Below are positions 22,609 through 31,150 of a stretch of 64,000 nt of DNA, one piece after another. The notes below the pieces were generated by a model. The model was given only the letters and a program-made list of their open reading frames with translations, did no database searches and was not told where the DNA came from. The translations under genes were made by a program, and so were the position numbers. Numbering within the stretch: position 1 is the first letter of the stretch; each line of letters opens with the position of its first letter. Origin of the DNA: an uncultured Pseudomonadota bacterium (GTDB lineage: Bacteria; Myxococcota_A; UBA796; CAJQPC01); the NCBI GenBank assembly GCA_913060515.1, contig CAJXRZ010000021.1, positions 18,510 through 82,509 of the forward strand, read 5' to 3'.

Positions 22609-25098
22609 TTAATCCCGGTGTACGTAGCCCATGGCCTCGAGGGCCTCGGTCAGCTCGTCGTTGGTGCCGTCGATCTGCTTGCCGGTGGGCACCGGAGCGA
22701 AGCCCCAGGTGATGCTGTAGGAGCGTCCCCCCACGCTTCCGGTGCTGAAGGGACGGCCGAGGGTGTCTGGCCCCTCGAGGGTGCCTTCGGCGAGCTGTGG
22801 TTCCTGAGGATCGCCGTCTGGAATCATCCAGGTGAGGGAGAGGCCCTCTATCTCCCTAGGGTCGCCCTTGGGCACCACGTAGATCTCTCGGCCGCCCTTC
22901 TTGCCCGGCATGATGACGAGCTCGTATGCGCCCTCGTCGTCGGGGCCGGTCATGGCCATCAAGCTGCCCTTGAGTGGATCTTGGCCCAGCCAAGCGGTCT
23001 CGATTCCCTGGGGATGAGAGATGCGCAGGACCCGCTCGCCCTTGCTCGAGCTTGAGGCCTTCTCGAGGTTGATCCGCCAGCTCAAGGGCGCCGAAGTCTC
23101 AAGGACTTGGGCCATCGCGTTGGTGTAGGCGCTCAGGTCTTGACCCTTGGCCAGGTCCTTGCGCTCCAAGGGGTCCTGCTCCAGGTCCACCAAGGCCTGT
23201 TTACCTTGGTAGGTGCTCCATTTTTGGCCGTCTACCAGAACCCCCCAGCGTTCCTGACCGTACAAGGGACGCCCGAAGCTCTGGGGGCGATCCTGGAGCT
23301 CTTGAAGGGTCTGCTCTTCGCCTGCGATTGCGCTGAGCAAGCTTCGACCCAACATGTTCATCGACGACGGTGCCTGAACGTTGAGCAGATCCAAAACCGT
23401 CGGGGTGAGATCGAGGAGGGAGACTGGGGCCTTCACGCGGGCCGCTGGCACATTGGGACCCTTGAGGATGAAGGGCACCCGCAGCAGCTCGTCGTAGAGG
23501 CTGTGGCCGTGTTCGAAGTCATCGTGATCCCAGAACTCTTCACCGTGGTCCGAGAAGATCAGGACATTGGCGTCTGGGAGGGACTCCAAAAGGGGAGCGA
23601 GGACATCGTCAGTGAAGGACAGGTTCTGGTCGTAGCGGTCCATGACCCACTGCTTGGTTCCTTCAAGATCTTCACGAGCGGCGCGCAGAATGTAGCTGCG
23701 TGTGGAACCCCAGCTCAAGCCAGCGGGTGGTTTGCTTGCCCACTTACGCCGGTACTGTAGCGGCTCGGTGTAGGGCAGGTGCATGTCCATGGTGTGCAGC
23801 AGAACAAGGGTGTCCCGATCCTTGTTGCGGCCCATGAAGTCTTGGAGCTTCTCGACCTGTTCGTCGACGGTTGGCCAGTTCTCTACGCTGTACTGAGACC
23901 AGCCTTGGGCCATGTCGAAGTTGGCGCTCAAGTAGACGTTTCCGACAAAGGCGCCTGTCGCGTAGCCCTGCTCGGCCAGCACATCTGCCAGGTGAGGGCC
24001 ACTCTCCCAATGCTCAGGTTGGCGGCCCGTTAGTGCGCTGCGCGTGCTTGGCAGAGTCCAGGGGGCGACGGAGCGCGCCTGCTCAAAGACGGCAGCATCT
24101 TCGGCCCAGCGGTCCAGCTGCGGCGTTGTGTCGCGCTCGTATCCGTACAAGCCCATGTGATCTGGCCGGGTCGTGTCCAAGAACACCAACACCATGCGCT
24201 GCGGATCGCTCAGGGGCGTGTAGATCACTGGATCGGCCAGGAAGACGTAGTCCAGGGTGGTGTCGCTGGAGTCCTGTGTGCGGATCACCACGTCAACGAC
24301 CTGGCCGGACCACTTGGAGAGGTCCACTCGGATGGCACTCCAATCTTCTGTTCCGATGCGACCTCGGAAGACTTGCTCCGCCTCCAGGTTCGGGGCGCGA
24401 ACCTCTACGATGACCTCCGATCCGTCGCTCTGAGCGCGGACCTTGGCCTCGGGGGGGAGGACCAGAGCTTCAAAGCTGAGCACTGCGTTGAGAGCCAAGG
24501 CGCGCCCGCCGTAGATCACCTCGCTTGGGGCTGGCAGAAGCAGGCCTGTGCGTGTGTCTTCGCCGACCTGTAGAGAGCGCTGGATGAAGCGCTCTTGCTC
24601 GCTTGGGCTTTGGGGCTCATCGCTGAAGGTCTCCAGGTTCAAGGCGTCTTCTCGCTCTTGTGCAGTGCCCCATTTCAGCTGGTAGTCACCATCCTGCGGC
24701 ACGTCACCCTTGGTGCGTACCATCACGGTCTCCGCCGTGAAGGCCCAGGTCCCGCTGCCCCCGCCCTTCTTCTTGTTGTGCTTGAGCACCTTGCCCTGCT
24801 CGGTGAGCACGGCCATGCCAGAAGGCGGGCTGGAGAAGAAGAGACTGCGCGGACGTGCCGGCAGCCTGGCCTCGTAGGTGCTCACGCCGTCAACGGTACG
24901 AACGAGCGTAAATGGCCCTTGGATGGGCATTAGCTTTGGGGCCGGAGCTCCCCCTGGTCGCACGCTGAGTGGTATCTCCAGTGATTTGGGCGCCTCACGC
25001 CCAATGGCCCACGCAGCAGCCCCCGGAGTGTCCCTTGGGACAGCATCCGGGGGCGCTGTGTCGCTCATGCAGCCGCTGAGGGCGAAGAGCCAAATCAT
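22609..25098 (-). CDS. Sulfatase-fold lipoprotein lacking the canonical Cys motif
   Basis: 829-aa lipoprotein (MIWLFALSGC, lipid Cys10, no basic residue). Residues 25-300 are an unrecognised beta-rich region. From about 302 the alkaline-phosphatase/sulfatase fold begins: VLVFLDTTRPDHMGLYGY supplies metal-ligand Asp308, and later DHGEEFWDHDDFEHG supplies the second metal site. The sulfatase nucleophile motif CxPxR is replaced by TLPSTR, with Thr348 at the Cys position, so formylglycine modification is impossible. A Thr nucleophile as in phosphatases or phosphotransferases is plausible. A further ~200-residue C-terminal region follows. The substrate is unknown. Confidence 0.85.
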   Translation of the reverse strand: MIWLFALSGCMSDTAPPDAVPRDTPGAAAWAIGREAPKSLEIPLSVRPGGAPAPKLMPIQGPFTLVRTVDGVSTYEARLPARPRSLFFSSPPSGMAVLTEQGKVLKHNKKKGGGSGTWAFTAETVMVRTKGDVPQDGDYQLKWGTAQEREDALNLETFSDEPQSPSEQERFIQRSLQVGEDTRTGLLLPAPSEVIYGGRALALNAVLSFEALVLPPEAKVRAQSDGSEVIVEVRAPNLEAEQVFRGRIGTEDWSAIRVDLSKWSGQVVDVVIRTQDSSDTTLDYVFLADPVIYTPLSDPQRMVLVFLDTTRPDHMGLYGYERDTTPQLDRWAEDAAVFEQARSVAPWTLPSTRSALTGRQPEHWESGPHLADVLAEQGYATGAFVGNVYLSANFDMAQGWSQYSVENWPTVDEQVEKLQDFMGRNKDRDTLVLLHTMDMHLPYTEPLQYRRKWASKPPAGLSWGSTRSYILRAAREDLEGTKQWVMDRYDQNLSFTDDVLAPLLESLPDANVLIFSDHGEEFWDHDDFEHGHSLYDELLRVPFILKGPNVPAARVKAPVSLLDLTPTVLDLLNVQAPSSMNMLGRSLLSAIAGEEQTLQELQDRPQSFGRPLYGQERWGVLVDGQKWSTYQGKQALVDLEQDPLERKDLAKGQDLSAYTNAMAQVLETSAPLSWRINLEKASSSSKGERVLRISHPQGIETAWLGQDPLKGSLMAMTGPDDEGAYELVIMPGKKGGREIYVVPKGDPREIEGLSLTWMIPDGDPQEPQLAEGTLEGPDTLGRPFSTGSVGGRSYSITWGFAPVPTGKQIDGTNDELTEALEAMGYVHRD

Positions 25099-25101
25099 CT
25101 G

Positions 25102-26493
25102 TCAGCTGCGACGGCGGCGTCCCAGCACGAAGGCCAGGGCCAAGCCGGCGAATGCCAGGCCTGTGCCGCCCATTCCGCCGGTGGTGCTGCTGCAACCGAA
25201 GCCGTCTCCGCGGCTCTCTTCGATATCGAAGCTGTCTTCCATGCTGACTTCGCCAGCAGGGCCCATTGCGGTGAGCTTGACGGTGTACTTGCCCTCACCG
25301 AACTCGGTGAAGTCCAGCTTGGGAGACCATGCGCCGAAGGCGATGATGGGTTCACCAGAGGCGCTGTCGCCTTCGTAGACTTCCCAGTTCAGACCGTCAA
25401 TGCAGCCGTAGGTGGAGACGTTGGTGGTGTTGACCAGTTGGTAGACCAGCCCGTTTTCGTGATTCAGCTCGAAGCCAGGATCTGGCTCCTCGCAGACCAG
25501 CACGTGTGCGCGTTGGGTCTGGCTGACATCCCAGTCTCCACAGGTGTCGGACAGGCCGGTCACGTCTGCGGTAACGGTGAACTGGCCTTGGTCTTCGAAG
25601 GTGTGGCAGGGCTCCAGCTCGTCAGAGGTCGTACCGTCTCCGAAGTTCCATGCGACGCCTTGGATCTCGGCTTCGTACTCTTCATCAACTTGAAGCTCGA
25701 AGCAGACCTCGAGGGGAGCTGGTCCGAATCGCACCGAGTCTTCGGTGACGTTCCAAGTGATGTAGGGACCGTAGAGAGCGGTGATGCCCTCGATGTCGTC
25801 TGCATCGATGGATGCGCTTGCGGTGTCGCAAGGGCCTGCGGTCCAGTACATCGTGGCGTTCAGGAGATCGGAGTCGACGCAGAGGTCGCCGTCATCGCAG
25901 GAGTGACCCATGCCCAAGCTGTGGCCGACCTCGTGGGTCATGACTGCTTCGGCTGCGTAGGTACCTGCTGGACACTCCTCTTCCAAGGCATTGACCATGC
26001 CCCAGTTGATGTTGTCGTTCATGACAATGTCGCAGTTCCGGATGGCCCGGATCTGCTCACCAGCGATGATATCGATGATGGGGCTGTCGTAGGGGCACAA
26101 GGTCGCGCCCAGGATGCCCGCCGCGAGCTCATCTGCGGGGTCGTCCCAGTAGATGCCGTAGGTGTCGTCGTCGGTGAAGCCCAAGTGAGCGTTCGTGGTT
26201 CCGCCGTACTCAAAAGGCACGTCGGCGCACAGCGCCGTGTCGTATCGCTGCCACTCTGGGCCGAGCTGCTCCTCGCAGTACTCCGTCCAGTTCCAGTTGC
26301 AGAAGGACTTGATCAGCACGTCCTCTTGGGGGTAGCGGCCGGTCTCTGCGTCCGGAACTTGGGGGAGCGAGTCCTCCAAGTAGGTCGAGGTCTGCACCAC
26401 GATGGGCAGATCTTCGCTGTCCCACTTGCGCGCGGGAACTACGAACTTGAAGGCTTCGGCTGGGCTGCTGAGCAGCATCAGGCTGATAATCAT
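25102..26493 (-). CDS. Secreted matrixin-like zinc protease with PKD-like domain and MYXO-CTERM-like anchor
   Basis: 463-aa exported protein. A signal peptide (MIISLMLLSSPAEA) precedes a metzincin catalytic domain with HEVGHSLGMGH (His187, Glu188, His191, His197). A Met-turn candidate (NATMYW) and the matrixin-type DADDIEGITALYG ending follow. A PKD-like domain comes next (FNFGDGT-type sequence: VAWNFGDGTTSDELEPCHTF). The C-terminus has GCSSTTGGMGG, a hydrophobic helix and RRRRS, resembling the MYXO-CTERM sorting signal. The start overlaps the stop of the upstream gene (ATGA), so the two are coupled. It is likely a surface-anchored protease, possibly predatory or envelope-modifying; that role is inferred. 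Confidence 0.88.
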   Translation of the reverse strand: MIISLMLLSSPAEAFKFVVPARKWDSEDLPIVVQTSTYLEDSLPQVPDAETGRYPQEDVLIKSFCNWNWTEYCEEQLGPEWQRYDTALCADVPFEYGGTTNAHLGFTDDDTYGIYWDDPADELAAGILGATLCPYDSPIIDIIAGEQIRAIRNCDIVMNDNINWGMVNALEEECPAGTYAAEAVMTHEVGHSLGMGHSCDDGDLCVDSDLLNATMYWTAGPCDTASASIDADDIEGITALYGPYITWNVTEDSVRFGPAPLEVCFELQVDEEYEAEIQGVAWNFGDGTTSDELEPCHTFEDQGQFTVTADVTGLSDTCGDWDVSQTQRAHVLVCEEPDPGFELNHENGLVYQLVNTTNVSTYGCIDGLNWEVYEGDSASGEPIIAFGAWSPKLDFTEFGEGKYTVKLTAMGPAGEVSMEDSFDIEESRGDGFGCSSTTGGMGGTGLAFAGLALAFVLGRRRRS

Positions 26494-27140
26494 TGTTGCC
26501 CCACAGCAGGAACGGTGTTGATGCGCTCAAGGCGGTCAAGGGATGCGCCGGGGATTGGCTTGCCGTCCCAACCCTGTGCGACCCGGGCCTGAATCTGGGC
26601 CTCTACGTCGTCTGCGTAGACGCGCTGGTTCTGCGGGGGGTGGGGGATGAAGCGGTGGTCGTAGTGCCACTCTTGTCCGACGGTGGCGCGAACCAGCATC
26701 TCGCGTCCGTTGTCGGGGTCGATGCGAACGGTGAACTTGCCGATGTCACCGCCGACGACGCGCCAGAGGCCGCTGTTGCTCTTGTCCAAGTAGAGCAGGG
26801 TCTGCTCACCAGGGGAGAAGCGGGTGAAGACGCTGAGGGTCAGCCCTTCGCCGCTCTCTGAACCACCGAGCTGGTGCACGATGACGCTGCGGGTGGCGCT
26901 CTCGCCCTTGTAGACGCGCTCCACCTCGACGGATGCCAATGTCCAGATGGAGCCAGCGGCGTCCTTCTCTGTCCAGACTTCCGAGACGGTGCCGCGAACG
27001 ATGAGTTCGGAGGCATCCACCATCTGATTTGGGCTCAAGTCGGCGACCGAGCGTGCCTGTGCCGTTGGGCTTTGGGCCGTAACGGTCACCAGGGTGGCTA
27101 TAGGTAGGGCCACCAAGAGGGCGAGGGTGAGCTTCCGCAT
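26490..27140 (-). CDS. Exported protein translationally coupled to the matrixin-like protease
   Basis: 216-aa protein starting at ATG 27140 (MRKLTLALLVALPIATLVTV with a typical Sec signal, cleavage near AQA-RS). A longer open frame upstream has no signal. The body is beta-rich: SELIVRGTVSEVWTEKD, SVEVERVYKGE, FSPGEQTLLYLD. This reads like proteins of the OB-fold type that describe a cost or influx, but I cannot name the family. It overlaps the protease start by 4 bp. A chaperone, inhibitor or propeptide-like partner of the protease is a reasonable inference, not shown. Confidence 0.8.
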   Translation of the reverse strand: MRKLTLALLVALPIATLVTVTAQSPTAQARSVADLSPNQMVDASELIVRGTVSEVWTEKDAAGSIWTLASVEVERVYKGESATRSVIVHQLGGSESGEGLTLSVFTRFSPGEQTLLYLDKSNSGLWRVVGGDIGKFTVRIDPDNGREMLVRATVGQEWHYDHRFIPHPPQNQRVYADDVEAQIQARVAQGWDGKPIPGASLDRLERINTVPAVGQQ

Positions 27141-27479
27141 GTGCGCAGACCTCCAGAAGGGTTCAGCGGCATCTAATACCCGTAGATGGGGGTGCAGGTC
27201 AAGGCGAGCTGTTTGGCGGATCCGGCAGGGGCCCTTGCCGGTGGCGCAAGCGGTGATCACTGTTTGAGAACGGGTGCGCCGGAGGTGGGGCTTTACTGAG
27301 GAACTCTAAGATGGGCCTTGGGTGCCGATGATCCGGCGAGTGAACACAGCCTTGTCGGGTCTGCACCTTGACGGTGTTGGTCGCATCACGTAATCGTGCA
27401 GCGCTACGCAACCCTCTCATGACGTGAGGGTGGCCCCTGCCCGGGGCTTATTTTGGTTCCCTGCCTCTGGAGGCCGCAT
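27141..27479. promoter_or_regulatory. Divergent intergenic region upstream of the TonB receptor
   Basis: No gene is seen in these 339 bp. On the plus strand TTGACG (27368-27373) and TAATCG (27391-27396) are spaced 17 bp apart; the -35 box is good and the -10 is weak. CACG-TAAT-CGTG (27387-27398) is a dyad over the -10. In the leader, GCCCC (27433-27437) pairs with GGGGC (27443-27447), followed by TTATTTT. This terminator-like hairpin ends only 26 bp before the start codon and could attenuate expression. The promoter for the minus-strand protease pair must also lie here but is not obvious. Confidence 0.5.
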
Positions 27480-30221
27480 ATGCGCGGTTCCTCGTTCTTC
27501 AAGCTGCTCCTCGTGCTGCTTCTGCCCCTCACCCTGCTCTTCGGCAGCAGCGATGCGATGGCGCAGACCACCGGCACCATCAAGGGTGTGACCCTAGATG
27601 ACGGAGGCTTGGCAATCCCAGGCGTTCTCGTCTCTTTGTCATCACCTGCGCTCATCGGTGGCGCTCAGCAGCAAAGCTCTGACGGCCAGGGCCGTTTTCT
27701 ATTCACGAAGTTGCCCCCGGGCATCTACGTGGTGCGTGCCGAGATGGCTGGATTTGGTACCGTCGAGTACCAAGACATCCAGGTCCTCATCGGCAAGACC
27801 GTGCCTCTCACCATCGAGATGACCTTCCAGGAAGCTGGCGGAGTCATGGTGGTCAAGGACACGCCTCCGGCGATCGACACGGAGCAGACTCAGCGAACGA
27901 CGGTCATGACCAAAGAGTTCCTGGATCGCGTTCCTACCGGCCGTGACTACCTGCAAGCAGTCAGCGCAGCACCTGGTGTTGTCGGCGGCGGCAACGCAAG
28001 CATGGCTGGTGGCGCCGGCAACGAGAACACCTACATGATCGACGGTGTCAACATCACCGACCCGGTCACCGGTACCTTCTCCCTGAACTTCAACTTCGAC
28101 GCCATTGAGCAGCTCGAGGTCGTCACGGGCGCATTTGACGCGGAGCACCCCAACAACTTGGGTGGCATCGTCAACATCGTGACCCAGACCGGTGGAAACA
28201 CCCTGGAGTTCCAGTCCAACATCTTCTACGCCAACGGCAACTGGGCGCCCAAGACGGACGCTCGCTACACGGCAGATGGTGTTCAGCTCTCGCCGACTGA
28301 CTTTGACAGTCAGTTCACGACCTACCAGATCAGCGGTCAGGTCAGCGGACCCATCGTTCGCGACAAGGCTTGGTTCCTGATCAGCTACCAGAGCAGCCGC
28401 AGCCAGATTGCCAACGTCGGCATCGACCTGCCCCGTGACTACGAGGGTCACTACTTGATGACGAAGTTGACCGCGCAGCCCACCGCCGCGCATCGCTTCA
28501 CCGTCTTGGCTCAGACCAACCCCACCACTGTGGACAACACCAACCAGAGCGACCGATTCGTGCGCCCTGAAGCTCAGAGCCGTCAGGTTCAGGGCGGTCT
28601 GGTCACTTCGCTTCAGTGGGACTGGTTCATCAGCCCCGAGATCTTCGTGGAGACCAAGGGCACCATCCAGAAGAGCTACATCGAGACCAGCGCGGTCCCT
28701 TGTACTCATGACACCAAGCTCGGCTACCACCCTTGTCAGCCCGACGAGCTTGAGAACAGCCTGGACATCCTGACCCCTGGTCGCCTGGGCAGCTTCAACG
28801 CCTACGACTCGGAGAACTACCCCTTCTTCCAGTTCGACGACCGCTTCCGCAACAGCGTCAGCACCAAGGTCAGCCTGCTGCAGCGGAGCATCCCCTTCCT
28901 GCCAGGTACCCATGACTTCAAGACTGGCTTTGAGTTCAACCGTCTGGCCACTGAGCGGACCTACGGCTACTCGGGCAACATCTACTACGTAGACTTGAAC
29001 CAGGTCATCTACGACCCAGGTACCTACTCCAACTACTACTGGATCGAGACCACTGGCGCGCTGACCTACAAGCAGTCCGGTGAGTCTTACGGTGCCTTCG
29101 TCCAGGACGTCTACAAGCCTGTGGACAACCTGACCCTTCGCGTCGGTGTTCGCTACGACCGTTCGGTGCAGCGTGCTGACACCAACGATGCGGTTGTGAA
29201 CTTTGGTGTCTGGGGCCCCCGCCTCTACACCGCGTGGGACCCCTTTGGGGACGACAAGACCAAGATCAGTGGTGGCTACGGCCGCTTCAACGCGATCGGA
29301 AACTTGGGTGTCGCCAACGACCTGAACTCTTCTGGGTTCGGTACCAAGCTCTACCTGGGTGAGTTCTTTGGCGAGTACTCCAACGGTGCTCCCCAGAACT
29401 ACAGCCTGTCTCCCAACGAGAACTTGAACACGGTCCACGACAAGCTGACCGCTCCTCACTCCGATGAGTTTGTCATCGGTGCCGAGCGCCAGGTCATCGA
29501 CGACATCGTCTTCGCGACCAACTTCACCGCCAAGTTCACCCGCAACCAGTACGTGTACGACGAGACCAACGTCATCTGGGACGAGGACGGCTTCGGCTTC
29601 CTCGGAACCAGCAACGGTGAGATCGAGAGCCTCTTCCGTCTGCGTACTCCCAGCGTCTCCCGCCGCGACTACTACCAGACCGACGTTCAGGCTCGGAAGA
29701 ACTTCTCCAACCGCTGGTTGGCTTCGGTCACCTACTCCTACGTCGTGTCCAAGGGCACCGTGTTGGGTGGTGGTGGCAGCGCCTTGGCAGTGCCTTCGCA
29801 GGCTGACTTCTCCTACGGCAACTTGTCCACGGACATTCGCCACCAGGTCAAGGCCTTCGGTGCTTACGAACTTCCAAACGACCCATGGACGACCAACATC
29901 GGCGTGAGTCTGCAGTACTACAGTGGCCAGCCTCTGAGCCGCTACTACTACGGTGCTGGCTACGGCGGTTCGAACATCCTCAAGTCGGACATCGGTACTT
30001 ACACCCGCGTCCGTCCGGTGTACTACGCCAGCCTGCAGGTCTCCCAAGACATCGACGTTCGCAAGGGTCAGTTCCGCGTCTACGGCATCTTCGAGAACGC
30101 CGTCAACGCTCGCAACCCTGTGGGCGTCAATGGAGCCTTCCTCTACCAGCAGAACCGCTGGGTCATCACCAGCCGCCAGTCGCCAGTCGAGATTCAGTTC
30201 GGCGGCGAGTACCGCTTCTAA
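27480..30221 (+). CDS. TonB-dependent outer-membrane receptor, Oar-like
   Basis: 913-aa receptor starting at ATG 27480 with TGGAGG at 27468-27473. A signal peptide ends near DAMAQ. Next is a carboxypeptidase-regulatory-like (CarboxypepD_reg) domain (GTIKGVTLDDGGLAIPGVLV). The plug domain has YMIDGVNITDP and LGGIVNIVTQTGG, and a 22-strand-type barrel ends in aromatic FGGEYRF. This is the architecture of Oar of Myxococcus and related receptors. The substrate is unknown. Two lipoprotein genes follow within 10 bp and 2 bp and probably encode surface-exposed partners, analogous to receptor/lipoprotein pairs. Codon use is strongly biased toward C-ending codons (aac, acc, tac), suggesting high expression. 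Confidence 0.92.
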   Translation: MRGSSFFKLLLVLLLPLTLLFGSSDAMAQTTGTIKGVTLDDGGLAIPGVLVSLSSPALIGGAQQQSSDGQGRFLFTKLPPGIYVVRAEMAGFGTVEYQDIQVLIGKTVPLTIEMTFQEAGGVMVVKDTPPAIDTEQTQRTTVMTKEFLDRVPTGRDYLQAVSAAPGVVGGGNASMAGGAGNENTYMIDGVNITDPVTGTFSLNFNFDAIEQLEVVTGAFDAEHPNNLGGIVNIVTQTGGNTLEFQSNIFYANGNWAPKTDARYTADGVQLSPTDFDSQFTTYQISGQVSGPIVRDKAWFLISYQSSRSQIANVGIDLPRDYEGHYLMTKLTAQPTAAHRFTVLAQTNPTTVDNTNQSDRFVRPEAQSRQVQGGLVTSLQWDWFISPEIFVETKGTIQKSYIETSAVPCTHDTKLGYHPCQPDELENSLDILTPGRLGSFNAYDSENYPFFQFDDRFRNSVSTKVSLLQRSIPFLPGTHDFKTGFEFNRLATERTYGYSGNIYYVDLNQVIYDPGTYSNYYWIETTGALTYKQSGESYGAFVQDVYKPVDNLTLRVGVRYDRSVQRADTNDAVVNFGVWGPRLYTAWDPFGDDKTKISGGYGRFNAIGNLGVANDLNSSGFGTKLYLGEFFGEYSNGAPQNYSLSPNENLNTVHDKLTAPHSDEFVIGAERQVIDDIVFATNFTAKFTRNQYVYDETNVIWDEDGFGFLGTSNGEIESLFRLRTPSVSRRDYYQTDVQARKNFSNRWLASVTYSYVVSKGTVLGGGGSALAVPSQADFSYGNLSTDIRHQVKAFGAYELPNDPWTTNIGVSLQYYSGQPLSRYYYGAGYGGSNILKSDIGTYTRVRPVYYASLQVSQDIDVRKGQFRVYGIFENAVNARNPVGVNGAFLYQQNRWVITSRQSPVEIQFGGEYRF

Positions 30222-30230
30222 GGGCTCAAC

Positions 30231-31148
30231 ATGCTTTCACTATTTCTCTTGATAAGCGTTGGTTGCAGCTACGATGAGCAGCTGCCACAGGCCAACATCA
30301 GCGGTACGCTGATCATCCCCGCTGAAGCAGCCACTCGAACGGTGCTGGATCCCATTACGGGCGAGTCCAGCGAGGTGACGGACTCCCGCTTCATCGGCCC
30401 GGTCTACTTGGGTGCGTTCCCAAGTGTGACCGAGCTGGACTACGGCTACGCCCACCCCGAGATGGGGCCTGTCATTCAGGCTGACATCGAAGGGAACACC
30501 TACCCCTACGGTGGTGGTTCGGTCGGTCGCTTTGACTTTGCTTGCTTCGAGTACTTGGCCTGTAGGACTCCAACAGGTCGCTTCACCGACTACGACGATC
30601 TGCTCAGCTTCTTCGCTGATGTTGTCGGTGACCCGGTACAGGATGCCTTCGGAAACGAGGTCGTCTCTGCCGGCTACATGCAGGCCGTCTGCTACGACCT
30701 CTTTGAGATCACCGCAGACTACGAGATGGAGTGGATCTCCGACGTCTCCGACTACCAGGGTGAGAAGCTCGATCGCTTGGACTTCGTCCAGAACAGCGAT
30801 GGTGACTTTGAGGCACAGTTCGACCTCTGGCGCGTCAACTATGCTCCAGACATGAAGATCTGGGGCTGGATGGATGCTCCGACGGATCTGGACTTTGGTG
30901 TTGCCAACCAGCGCTACAAGTTCGGTACCTGCAATGAGCAGAACGGCCAGCAGAACAACGAGTACAACAACGACTTTGTGTACGGCGTCACGCAGATCGA
31001 CCTGCTGAACTTCCCAGGTCGCTACATTGGTGGCGGTGACTGGGTTGTTGGCATGGACGACGTGATCACGGTCGATGCAGAGACCGCTGAAGACTACCGG
31101 GCCAATCCGCCAGAAATCACCGTGCGCATCGCATCGAAGGTGGAGTAG
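30231..31148 (+). CDS. Lipoprotein partner 1 of TonB receptor
   Basis: 305-aa lipoprotein (MLSLFLLISVGC, lipid Cys12, no basic residue before it). It is acidic and aromatic-rich, with NISGTLIIPAEA at the start of the mature region and segments such as FDFACFEYLACRTPTGRFTD and DLLNFPGRYIGGGDW. The family is unrecognised. It lies 9 bp after the TonB receptor and 2 bp before the next lipoprotein, in a probable three-gene operon. Its codon use is like that of the receptor. Binding the receptor's ligand at the cell surface is my inference. Confidence 0.8.
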   Translation: MLSLFLLISVGCSYDEQLPQANISGTLIIPAEAATRTVLDPITGESSEVTDSRFIGPVYLGAFPSVTELDYGYAHPEMGPVIQADIEGNTYPYGGGSVGRFDFACFEYLACRTPTGRFTDYDDLLSFFADVVGDPVQDAFGNEVVSAGYMQAVCYDLFEITADYEMEWISDVSDYQGEKLDRLDFVQNSDGDFEAQFDLWRVNYAPDMKIWGWMDAPTDLDFGVANQRYKFGTCNEQNGQQNNEYNNDFVYGVTQIDLLNFPGRYIGGGDWVVGMDDVITVDAETAEDYRANPPEITVRIASKVE

Positions 31149-31150
31149 AC

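Noticed and set aside
27699..30047. 782-codon minus-strand frame opposite the TonB receptor
   Set aside because: Shadow of a clear receptor gene; the composition (Val, Gly, Asp, Leu) reflects reverse-complemented codons.
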